Positions 48,901 through 55,748 of a DNA stretch of 64,000 nt are shown here, in pieces. The notes under the pieces are model-generated. The model made no database searches. It was not told the DNA's origin and saw nothing but the letters and a program-made list of their open reading frames with translations. A program made the position numbers and the translations under genes. Each line of letters begins with the position of its first letter. Position 1 is the first letter of the stretch. Origin of the DNA: BCD1 sp942492125 (lineage in GTDB: Bacteria > Bacteroidota > Bacteroidia > Chitinophagales > Saprospiraceae); contig CALODM010000030.1 in the NCBI GenBank assembly GCA_942492125.1, forward strand, positions 1 to 64,000, given 5' to 3'.

Positions 48901-51900
48901 TCCCAACCGGCAATAAAATTAAGTTGGTCAGTCAAACAGTTATTTGGTATTATAAAAACTTCAATCGGAATGGATTGCCCGGGAGCAATATCTCCTAATG
49001 CATAAATACCAAAACCTTCAGAAGGGATTTCAATACCATTTACAAAAACATTTAATGCAATAATACTTCCCAGTTCACTAGCAGCATAAAAGAATGCATT
49101 AGGTGCTGTTGAATTGGAAACATTCCTCACCTGTAAACTTACTATCTCTTGGGCGGAACAAAGGCGTATTTCACTCTGTTCTGATTCTACAACCAATTCA
49201 GCCCCTCCAGAATAAGTAAAGTTTTTATTCATGGTCTCGGTGGTGATCAATGGCGTACAGAAAACATTTTCATCCACAAAAAATTCCTGAACATAGGATA
49301 TAGGATAGGCTGGTGGGGAAGCTACAGACTGACATGATCCCTGAACTTTGGGATAATATACCACAGTAAAGCCTTCATCAGGCGGAATGGTAGATAATCC
49401 CAGACTATTAAAATAATCGGCGGACAAAATGGTCAAATCATCTCCATTTTCTATAATATATTCCGGAGGGATCGAGCCGTCAGGCAAATCAACGATTATT
49501 CTTTGAGGAGGAATATTTTGGATTAATCGGACAACAAAAAGTTCCGGACGATAAGGAAATTCAGGTGATTTGGTGAAAGTTATTTGTTTGGGTACACCTA
49601 ATGGTCGTACTTCATAAGGAAATTCATCAAAGTTGGAAAAACCATAATGTAAACTATGAGTAACAGACCACCCTGGCAGGTCACAGGCACCAAAGGCTGA
49701 AAAATCGCAATCCTCTGATTCTCTGATCCCTATTTGGGTCAACCGAGCCTGGCGATCAAAACACTGATTTGGTGTTCCGACACCATAATCGCCATCAGTA
49801 ACATAAAATTCAGTAGCAAACTCAACAGCATCTTCCATTCCCTCAAAGGGCCGTTTTACTTCAAAATAAATACAAAGTGCAATGCTGTCTCCACCTTCGA
49901 AATTTGTAAAACCGGGATCTAAACCACAGCCCAGTCCATTTAAGGTAGCTATAGAGAAATCTGCAGTGAGCCTCATTTCACCAACATCCACAGACAATGG
50001 AACCACATTACAAACATAGCTGGAGCCATCGGCATCAAATATTTCAACTTGAGCAGAAACCGGTGAAAATTCACTGAATGGCAAAAATATAGATGCATAT
50101 CCATCATCCCAGAAACTTGGATCACCTGTATCAGTAATTAGCCCCTGGAAAGTGGCTTTGAGCGTATCTCCCGGTAAAAAACGATCCTTTTGAACCAAAT
50201 TAAGATCTATCATATCCAAAACCTCAGGGTCCTGATCATTATTATCATCGGCAAAACCGAAATTGGCTCTTTCAATATCCAGTTGAGCAAAGGTTACACC
50301 TTCACAACCACCACCACCAGGACATCCATTTTCAGGACAAAATACCCTGACGGTAATCGGCTCTGCTTCTCCAATACCATTAAAGGGCATAGGACATTCA
50401 GGTACACAATCGGGATCGGTCACAATGAAAAAATCTCTGGTAAGGGTCATTTCAAAAATCGGGTTACCACAGTCCGCTGCATCAGGCAACTCATCGCAAT
50501 CCGGCACTACACAATAATTAAAGGTCACCCCTGCGCTAATATCAAAAGTAGGCGGCAAATTACCGTAACACCAACGAACCGTAACATTATCGGTTCCCCC
50601 CTCTGTATCCATATAATCTTCCAGACACAACGGCCACACACTTCCGCCTAAATCTGTCCATGTCGCAGAACCTACCACATAATCTAATCCGGGAGGGATA
50701 GGAATCACTGATTCGATATAGGCCTCCGGATAATTTCCATCAAACCAATCCAGAGTGATGGAATTCACTACAAATTCCACGGTAGCTTTTTCCCCTGGTA
50801 AAATATCGATGGGTGCTTCTGAAAAACCAACTATACCGGCATCGTAGCTGGCCGTACTGTTGCTGTCAGAAAATTCTTCCTCACACAAATCCCGGTAGGT
50901 AGCTGAAACGGTACTTTGATAAATTGCAGAAATAGCACAATCAGCACTACAGGAATGGTCTATTTGATAGGAAAAAGTAATACTTTCCCCAACTTCGAGC
51001 ATATCTTCCATTATATCAACAATGGAGCCAATGCCTCCCCCAGTACATCCTCCGGGATCATCATTATTTACGGTTTCAATGGTAGGATCATCCAATGGAA
51101 GACCATCTGGTCCCAGAACCATATAAGACCCCAATTCAAGTGCCCCCGCTCCTGCGGAAATGCTTAGGACAATATCCTTTGCCGGTGAATCCCCGTTATT
51201 GGTAATGGTTACAGTAACCATACTATTTTCGTTCCAGTAACAGGCAGGATAGGCATTTGTAGTATTTAAACTAATAGTCAAATCCGGCAAAAGGGTATTA
51301 TAGGTAATTCCAGTGGTTGGGTATACTCCCTGATCTTTATCCTGGCAGTCGTAATTACCCTCGCAGCCAAACTGAACCCTTCTCCGTAAATCCGGAGGAT
51401 TCGTGGCACAAGTGGTTGCCACCCATGTTTCTTTAACATCAAACCCGGTGTTATCCGGTAAATAAGTCGTACCAAACAAATCTAGGAAAGCATCTGAAGC
51501 TATGGCAAAACAGGTAAAATCTCCATCGGTGGAGAATGCCTGATCAATCGTGATATTGCCGACCATAATGCTTTGAATAGCAGCATTGGGGTGGTTTTCC
51601 AAACAATAGATAACGGTATCCAAAATACCGTTCCCTCCATTAGCTACATCGGCTATCACATCAAAAATCAATCCCGGATAGATAGGTACCGTGGTAGGAA
51701 TGGTATTTCCAGGCATGGAAAGATCAGCGGCCTGGAAAAAGATGCCTCCGCTGGTAAGTTCAAGTTCAGAACTGGCCACCAAGCATGGTAAAGGATCGTA
51801 TCGTACAAAAAACGGGAAATCGGCTGAACCGGATTCCAGAGCACAGGTTCCTCTTACCTTAACGGAAAAACTAACAGATTGCCCGGCCAACAATTGATTA

Positions 51901-53411
51901 TCAAAAATAATACTGTCCGTGCCAGCTTCAAGGCTAACCGGACCCATTATATCTATAAGTTCAACACCCTCCGGCAAATCAACAAATCCTTTCAAATTAC
52001 TTAAATCATCATTGGCACCAGATAATATGTTGTCCAAAGTGATGGTGATGGTTTCAATAGGCCCACAAGCGGTAATTTCCAGAGGAATGTCAATCGTAAC
52101 ATCCAATGCATTGGAATATACATTAACCGCTAGCGGAGTATCGGGAAAATCATCATAATCTGCTGCGGCACAATTATCGTTGCCTTCGCATCCATATTGA
52201 ACTTTTCTTTTCAAAACGGAAACCGGCGGATCACAATTGGTTACCAGCCAGGTTTCCTCTATATCTATCGTTGCTCCCGAAGCCAGAACTCCGGAACCGT
52301 TAAGGGCTGTCAACTGTGTATCCTCGAGGGTAAAACATAAACCACCTCCTTCAGCCACCCCATCTGCTGTCGCATCCAGTGTAATGCTGTTGCCGCCTAC
52401 CGTAAAGGTTATTTCTTGAATTTCGGCGTTGGGATTATCTTCTACACAATAGGTTAGATTATCTGTTTCTCCAGGACCATTGTTTGTTAAAGTCGTAGCA
52501 ATGGTAAAGGTATTTCCATGGTCTTGAGAAGTAGAGGCCGGCGTTGTTGCAGAAAGTGTTAAATCTGCTTCCAAAAACGCAACTGTAGCTGAGCTTTCAA
52601 CTTCAGCAATTACAGAAACACAGGGCAATGCAGCAAATCGTACAAAAAACGGAAAATCAGCTGATCCTGCAACCAGGTCACAACTTGCTTTTATTTGTAC
52701 AGAAAAATTTAAGGTTTCCGTTGCCAATAACGGATTGGGAAAAACAATACTGTCCGTTACCGCTTCCAGAGTAACATCTCCGGTAACGCCTACAATGCTG
52801 ATCCCGGCTGGTAATTCCAGAAAACCTTTTATCAATGTCAGATCATCATTGGATCCTGCGATATTTTCAAGCGAAATATTAACGGTTTGAACCGAACCAC
52901 AGGCGGATATTTCTGTCGGAGCATCGACAGTTATGTCAACAGCACTGGTATAAACGTTAACGGTAAGCGCTGTCGTTGAAAAATCATCATAAATGACCGC
53001 GGCACAATTTTCGTTCCCTTCACAGCCGTACTGGGCTTTTCTTTTTAAATCGGTAGTTACCGGATCACATCCAACCACAAGCCAGGACTCCTCAATATCA
53101 ATTGTTGCTCCTGATGCCAGGACACCTGTACCTGTTAAGGTTGTCAACTGGGTATCATCGAGCGTAAAACAAAGACCTCCCGCTTCAACCACCCCATCTG
53201 CTGTCGCATCCAGGGTAATGCTATTGCCTCCTACCGTAAAGGTTATTTCCTGAATCTCGGCATTGGCATTATCTTCGACGCAATAGGTGATATTATCTGT
53301 TTCGCCTGTGCCATTGTTGGTTAAGGTGGTATTAACGGTAAAGGTATTTCCATTGTCCTGAGTCGTACTCACTGGAGTGGTTGGGGCAAGGGTCAGGGAA
53401 GGACTCAACAC
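42927..53411 (-). CDS. Gene B main 5' segment: ~280-residue repeats, DUF11, SdrD-B and HYR domains
   Basis: This is an uninterrupted ORF of 3,494 residues. Its GTG start is artificial: in-frame upstream codons (NPVPGVASDTENLN) join it to the signal-peptide ORF after one frameshift. Order: two further units of an ~840 bp repeat with conserved Cys (YGCEGNENC, CDLVAGSADFPFFVR), then about 1,400 residues of CARDB/DUF11-like beta domains. A PKD-like stretch follows (FEWLSVNGSPLTAL; FVWAPDDGLSF). Next are one SdrD-B domain (LGDTVWFDYNLDGLQSPGEP, about 46.7-47.0 kb), three DUF11 domains with Asp/Asn-rich linkers (DEDDQDP), HYR domains, and the first units of the 158-residue repeat. No frame breaks occur in 10.5 kb of non-identical sequence, in contrast to the core. 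Confidence 0.88.
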   Translation of the reverse strand: MLSPSLTLAPTTPVSTTQDNGNTFTVNTTLTNNGTGETDNITYCVEDNANAEIQEITFTVGGNSITLDATADGVVEAGGLCFTLDDTQLTTLTGTGVLASGATIDIEESWLVVGCDPVTTDLKRKAQYGCEGNENCAAVIYDDFSTTALTVNVYTSAVDITVDAPTEISACGSVQTVNISLENIAGSNDDLTLIKGFLELPAGISIVGVTGDVTLEAVTDSIVFPNPLLATETLNFSVQIKASCDLVAGSADFPFFVRFAALPCVSVIAEVESSATVAFLEADLTLSATTPASTSQDHGNTFTIATTLTNNGPGETDNLTYCVEDNPNAEIQEITFTVGGNSITLDATADGVAEGGGLCFTLEDTQLTALNGSGVLASGATIDIEETWLVTNCDPPVSVLKRKVQYGCEGNDNCAAADYDDFPDTPLAVNVYSNALDVTIDIPLEITACGPIETITITLDNILSGANDDLSNLKGFVDLPEGVELIDIMGPVSLEAGTDSIIFDNQLLAGQSVSFSVKVRGTCALESGSADFPFFVRYDPLPCLVASSELELTSGGIFFQAADLSMPGNTIPTTVPIYPGLIFDVIADVANGGNGILDTVIYCLENHPNAAIQSIMVGNITIDQAFSTDGDFTCFAIASDAFLDLFGTTYLPDNTGFDVKETWVATTCATNPPDLRRRVQFGCEGNYDCQDKDQGVYPTTGITYNTLLPDLTISLNTTNAYPACYWNENSMVTVTITNNGDSPAKDIVLSISAGAGALELGSYMVLGPDGLPLDDPTIETVNNDDPGGCTGGGIGSIVDIMEDMLEVGESITFSYQIDHSCSADCAISAIYQSTVSATYRDLCEEEFSDSNSTASYDAGIVGFSEAPIDILPGEKATVEFVVNSITLDWFDGNYPEAYIESVIPIPPGLDYVVGSATWTDLGGSVWPLCLEDYMDTEGGTDNVTVRWCYGNLPPTFDISAGVTFNYCVVPDCDELPDAADCGNPIFEMTLTRDFFIVTDPDCVPECPMPFNGIGEAEPITVRVFCPENGCPGGGGCEGVTFAQLDIERANFGFADDNNDQDPEVLDMIDLNLVQKDRFLPGDTLKATFQGLITDTGDPSFWDDGYASIFLPFSEFSPVSAQVEIFDADGSSYVCNVVPLSVDVGEMRLTADFSIATLNGLGCGLDPGFTNFEGGDSIALCIYFEVKRPFEGMEDAVEFATEFYVTDGDYGVGTPNQCFDRQARLTQIGIRESEDCDFSAFGACDLPGWSVTHSLHYGFSNFDEFPYEVRPLGVPKQITFTKSPEFPYRPELFVVRLIQNIPPQRIIVDLPDGSIPPEYIIENGDDLTILSADYFNSLGLSTIPPDEGFTVVYYPKVQGSCQSVASPPAYPISYVQEFFVDENVFCTPLITTETMNKNFTYSGGAELVVESEQSEIRLCSAQEIVSLQVRNVSNSTAPNAFFYAASELGSIIALNVFVNGIEIPSEGFGIYALGDIAPGQSIPIEVFIIPNNCLTDQLNFIAGWDCESLPTTVDEALCSDPSSILFTVADAGINLDVLNPVTDQLVTLCEPVYYEAEVRSTDLGYLRGIVTRMQLPPGMSYVPGTFEMAYPAISQGGTYMSFDDTNLIPVAGGFEVNLSELDPILSTEGLIGSKDLTLNKVNFRFQLETDCGFVNGSRVRFFAKGNNTCGDPLPTVVKPSGRIRVSDDLPQFSVIINEGNLDLNPCAEEMQDLFVSLILESGDVSMLDSTRIILPPGVEYVPNTYLNIQNAGDAEPEITTNNGIQVLTWPFETIALIGTNISFKVKVMAMDVAQECTEYEIIVQAFASAQELCNGELCDIGLLAGEGIKTLTITKPELSFTQFEATLTLQTGGGQAQGDFVVTLLNNGNVLPAGEVITVDIYEDIDNNGVRSPADNYLTSITEILTQPLASGASITITATDIFVAGEVCTLIGVLNPFNTCVCSEVPSFQINPEIIIDFQTEFEVCSGVDVEIGPQPVTNYDFEWLSVNGSPLTALTVTEDTPTTFNLSNTTGADQTVQYALRTSVATCYVYDTVTITVFPENIDLLEVAACENNSFNLPSLNLGGSDFVWAPDDGLSFPGPDDSYAVVDLVTGSETYVLTYLDGNGCPASLTIELEAVDCGTAITGLGDTVWFDYNLDGLQSPGEPGIEGVVVNLYDGTTGSLLSSTITDENGYYIFDNLVQGNYFVGFTPLPGFIATVEDAFGDTDDDDDSDANMDTGFTGNYFLPWDTFNPTIDAGFIPNCSIDLEVALGDCQVVGDEVLRTVDVTVSWQDNPYTYDQFFEADTLEVTFLGETYRIIADTLFGEETITVMVNPLVVTSLDVTAQFVIDTQCEATASGPDLTPCVYDLALTKQPGNGTSFTYGDTLCLDIIIYNQGQQPVSNITVNDYLPSGFGFLPDLNPQWSQTAPDRLVGLMTDTLSVGEQDTLILKLELLMATGADAYTNVAEIGAFQDTLGTDFSDFDEDSTPDDIPDNDPGGEPDSPADDYVDGNGTGSGPGPDAVTDEDDQDPFRVDVFDLALIKRIDTPPPYAFGQTIDFSIEVTNQGNVTAQNILVTDYIPDGFSWLTSNEPAWDFTTGEPYNIATQTIAGPLVPGATETITIQLTLVEADMDQYVNIAEISYAEDLQTNPRFDDVDSTPDSNPDNDAGGNPNTDSDNVNNGDGTGDPGDTNPTTDEDDQDPAYVTVSDVEVVKTAIGVVPAATAGNFYVTYQISMENTGNTVLNMLQLEDDFVTQLGTSFVGIQSAPVILGTSTASVLPSLNPGFTGNSVNSEIFTGTDGTLQSGEIIAVQLTLELTSLSGTEPATNEATGSGIDPFDEPVTDMDDEAVTLPDCFLDVVCPNPNGGTFQCPDEVPVAAIDVATFNAIDGFSAIANACGPVTITHMDVDNGGSGCIGDALVITRTYTINDPGDGTTTPETETCVVTYTVIDNRTPVIQCPDPVTTSCLASDVPVFNTFTEFVAGGGYAEDNCGIDAFNYLGQTSNGNSCPEVFTRTYEVKDECGNTSTCTQTITVNDIQPPVVNCIPLESTCFNTDIPPYLTYAEFIAAGNTASDNCGVDPASFTLVSEDTLLYGCPLVIERLYQISDLCGNVSCCGKQLISYVDEEAPVFDFLPSNLSLSCSDVIPPAPVLTATDNCTTPDIAFSESDNRTDIGLCSDYSYTITRTWIASDDCGNQTFAQQFITIDDSTPPTAMCCPAFSVNIGDEPDGVITLNPADLDCGSTDNCTPDEDLQFTISPNNFTLADLGTQTVTLTITDVCGNTSSCDVEVTIVEQPEIGLAKRAVSVVDNPDGTSTVIYEFNIENSGDVDLADVQVTDDLTAAFGAPCTLTVDAITSDDFLVDASYTGTGQNNMLLPGNNLQRGDIGSVLLTITVGNCGLNFGTFNNQATVTATSPGGVNLTDLSHNGSDPDPNGDGPGDNEDMTPVNFSFDAQIGVAKRNVQTVLLPDGSANVTFEFNIENFGNVNLSDISLIDDLAAAFPATLCGKCGKPDL

Positions 53412-53780
53412 ATTCAGGTTTTCGGTATCTGAAGCTACTCCCGGAACAGGGTTTTCATAATTGCTTCATAATCAAGGGTAAAGGTAACCGGGCCGGATGT
53501 GGCTGTACAGGACGCACGCACATCTATGGTAAATTCCACCGATTCTCCTACCAGTAAATCCGGCAGAGTGAAATCCCTATCCGTTCCGCCAAAAGCAACA
53601 TTACCTCCGGGGGTGATTACCGTATTGAGGTTGCTTACCTCAAAATCAGTTGACAGAGACAAATTGCCCTCAAGATTAATGATATCATCAGCACCATCGT
53701 TCGTTACAACAATAGTGGCCGTTTTCATCGCACCACAAACCGACAAATCTGACGGTAGGGTGACCTCTACGGTCTGGGCA
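51250..53780 (-). repeat. Three ~840 bp repeats at the N-terminal end of gene B
   Basis: The segments around 53,060-52,930, 52,225-52,090 and about 51,390 match at steps of 836-840 bases. Each unit encodes a 'TACGPIETITITLDN' type beta domain, SADFPFFVR, a DNLTYCVEDNPNAEIQ domain and the Cys motif YGCEGN. The copies are clearly diverged, so they are older than the 474 bp repeats. Confidence 0.75.
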
Positions 53781-53899
53781 AAAATCATACCAGAGCTACC
53801 CGGCAATAAATGGAAAAAAAGTACGATTCCTAATAAAGACACTAAACGGAGGAAAAGCCCAGAAACAGCATTAAAAGCTTCAGGTAGACGTTTATTCAT
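53435..53899 (-). CDS. Gene B N terminus with signal peptide
   Basis: This 154-codon ORF is the true start of gene B. MNKRLPEAFNAVSG is followed by a hydrophobic core (LFLRLVSLLGIVLFFHLLPG) and a likely signal-peptidase site near MIFAQ. Then comes the first beta domain (VEVTLPSDLSVCGAMKTATI). The last residues (AIMKTLFRE) are frameshifted; the correct continuation (SNYENPVPGVASD) is in the next frame and leads into 42927-53411. The N-terminal extension before the hydrophobic core is long for a signal peptide but common in Bacteroidota giant proteins. No convincing -7/-33 pair was found upstream. Confidence 0.82.
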   Translation of the reverse strand: MNKRLPEAFNAVSGLFLRLVSLLGIVLFFHLLPGSSGMIFAQTVEVTLPSDLSVCGAMKTATIVVTNDGADDIINLEGNLSLSTDFEVSNLNTVITPGGNVAFGGTDRDFTLPDLLVGESVEFTIDVRASCTATSGPVTFTLDYEAIMKTLFRE

Positions 53900-54149
53900 G
53901 AGATAAGTATTTAGTCTAAATCAACAAATGATTTTTACAATAAGGGCATCGGGTGGTATGAAGGTCAGGTCATAAAAGCGTAATCCAGATTCAATTAATG
54001 AACCTAGAGAAGTAGGAGGTAAAGGGTAAATGTAACGCTTTATCTATAACACTTACAATAAACATGCCAAATATTGGACGATAAAAGTGTCAAAAGTAAC
54101 AAAATGAGTTACAAAGGGATGATTTGATTTTTTGTGGGTGCAAACGATC

Positions 54150-54183
54150 AAAAAAGCTGATACCGGAAAAACCCGGTACCAGC
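54150..54183 (-). terminator. Intrinsic terminator of a lost gene
   Basis: The stem gctgataccgg / ccggtaccagc (one mismatch, loop of 6) is followed on the - strand by TTTTTT. No intact gene lies just upstream on that strand, but the remnant sorting-domain end (stop codon at about 54,231) does. The arrangement matches the 3' ends of genes A and B. Confidence 0.65.
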
Positions 54184-54230
54184 CAATTCATTTTACACCT
54201 TTTGGGGATGTTTTATCCCAAAATTTGTTC

Positions 54231-54492
54231 TAGTATTCCACTACGATCATCTTCTTCGTAGTTACATTTTCTTTCAACATTTGTTCTTTTACTACACCTT
54301 TTTGATCACCAGGCAAATTCCGACTTTTTGGGATCATTTCTTCGCCGGGGAAGGGCAATCAGAAGTTTTCTTCACCGCCACCCCTACTCTATTGCTTCAA
54401 AATTTACCGCTATACGTTGGCAGTTTATAGTAAACATGGTAACCCTGGATACCGTCGGAAGCCTCTGCTAAAAAAAGTTTAACCATTTTAAT
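54231..54492 (-). pseudogene. Remnant of a third T9SS giant-protein 3' end
   Basis: On the - strand two short frames survive. One reads AEASDGIQGYHVYYKL, recalling the start of the cohesin-like domain of genes A and B (ADLKNIQGYQFTFNF). The other ends VTTKKMIVVEY-stop, matching the KKMIVVE end of both giant proteins almost exactly at DNA level. The sequence between them is not recognisable, and most of the dockerin/cohesin/CTD module (about 1 kb or more) is missing. A terminator follows at 54150-54183. The simplest reading is a third paralogue lost by deletion. A misassembled copy of one of the two intact ends is the alternative. Confidence 0.65.
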
Positions 54493-54637
54493 ATTTGAAA
54501 ATAAATAAATTTGTAACCATAAACATTTTTCCCGATCGAAAGCTTTTCTCCGGCAAAGTATTTAAAAACAAAAAAAACTACCTTCGCATAGGGGGGAAGA
54601 ACCCAGTAGGTGCATCATAAAATCGAAAGTAATCTAT

Positions 54638-55654
54638 ATGAATCAAAAATTACAGGCGGACGAGCTTATGGCTAAGTATTTTTCCGGCAACATCAATGTT
54701 GGGGAAAAAGAACAATTACTCAACTGGGTAGACAGTCATGAGGATAACCGCTCGTATTTTGATGAAATGCTTCAACTTTGGGGAGCTGTTGAGGACTATG
54801 AAGCTCCTTTTGAGCCTCAGGTCGCAGCGGCATGGGAAAAAGTGGAGACCCGGATAGAAACAAAACCCTCCTTAACAGTGGAGCACAAAAAAGTGCCTGA
54901 AAAAAAAGGGACTTCCGGGCGTAGGGTATTGCTGCGCATTGCTGCAGCGGTGTTATTCCTCATCATCGCCACCTATTGGTGGACCTCCGGAGATCAACTC
55001 GTAACCCTACAAACTGCCCTGCAAAGCAACCAGTTTGAATTACCGGATGGCACACAAGTCTGGCTTAACCAGCACAGTACAATCCGTTACAAAAAAACTT
55101 TCAAAAAAAGGGATATTGCCCTGGAAGGAGAAGCTTTTTTTGATGTAGTCAGGGACGAATCCAGGCCGTTTACCATTAGCAGCGGTGAAACCGAAACACG
55201 GGTTTTGGGTACTTCTTTTAATGTAAGGGCTTATCCTGAAGATGAAGAAATTATCGTTACGGTAACCAGTGGCAGTGTTGAGTTGGCGGCTAAAGATGTA
55301 CCAGATCAAAAAGGAACTCTCAAGGTCAATGAAGTCGGAATCTTTCAAAAGACAGAACAACAGCTAGCCAAAGCTAAAGTAGAAAATGAAAACTCCATAT
55401 CGTGGAAAACTCAACAACTCAGTTTTAACGACACCTCTATGAAAGCTGTTTTTGAAGCGATGGAGAGGCATTTCGGCGTAACTTTTGAAGTTGCCAATGA
55501 AGCGATTTGGAGTTGTGAATTTTTCGGAACTTACGATAAACCGAATTTACAAAACTTACTGGAAGCCATGACTTTTGCCATGGGACTCGAATTTGAAAAA
55601 GACGGCAACCATTACACGGTAAAAGGTGGAGACGGCTGTGACAACAATGAGTAA
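54638..55654 (+). CDS. FecR-family anti-sigma factor
   Basis: This 338-residue inner-membrane regulator has a cytoplasmic N-terminal part (about 1-95) that would hold an ECF sigma factor, one membrane helix (about 97-115, LRIAAAVLFLIIATYWW), a periplasmic FecR domain (about 125-215; FELPDGTQVWLNQHSTIRY, GEAFFDV, VLGTSFNVRAY) and a C-terminal DUF4974 domain (about 268-335; LSFNDTSMKAVFEAMERHFG). The FecR domain normally receives a signal from an outer-membrane STN-bearing protein, and an STN protein is encoded next. No sigma gene accompanies it in the window, which is unusual, as ECF genes usually lie just upstream. A TACCTTCG box at 54579-54586 resembles a -7 element with one mismatch but has no -33 partner. 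Confidence 0.9.
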   Translation: MNQKLQADELMAKYFSGNINVGEKEQLLNWVDSHEDNRSYFDEMLQLWGAVEDYEAPFEPQVAAAWEKVETRIETKPSLTVEHKKVPEKKGTSGRRVLLRIAAAVLFLIIATYWWTSGDQLVTLQTALQSNQFELPDGTQVWLNQHSTIRYKKTFKKRDIALEGEAFFDVVRDESRPFTISSGETETRVLGTSFNVRAYPEDEEIIVTVTSGSVELAAKDVPDQKGTLKVNEVGIFQKTEQQLAKAKVENENSISWKTQQLSFNDTSMKAVFEAMERHFGVTFEVANEAIWSCEFFGTYDKPNLQNLLEAMTFAMGLEFEKDGNHYTVKGGDGCDNNE

Positions 55655-55748
55655 CAGCCATTACAGAAAGATTCAATGGCAACGACAATGACCGGAAACT
55701 TTAATAATTTAATGCGTAACTAAATAATTTCCTTAACACGATATAAAA

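Larger units (their letters stand above)
27952..53899 (-). other. Giant surface-protein gene B, reconstructed span
   Basis: A chain of about 16 - strand ORFs forms a single gene of about 8,650 codons. The first has the only signal peptide and the last the only sorting domain; between them each ORF resumes exactly where the previous one loses frame. Breaks near the ends are few (about 53.43 kb, 34.55 and 34.49 kb), while roughly 15 or more fall within the 474 bp tandem repeats at 35.9-43.0 kb. They are mostly single added bases outside long homopolymers, for example an extra base at about 40,636, 42,399 and 37,227. That concentration suggests consensus errors where reads cannot be placed uniquely, but true decay cannot be excluded. 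Confidence 0.78.

Noticed and set aside
54091..54098. TACTTTTG on the - strand as the gene B promoter
   Set aside because: It matches TAnnTTTG, but the nearest -33-like TTTG is only about 14 bases upstream and the leader would be about 190 bases; not strong enough to list.
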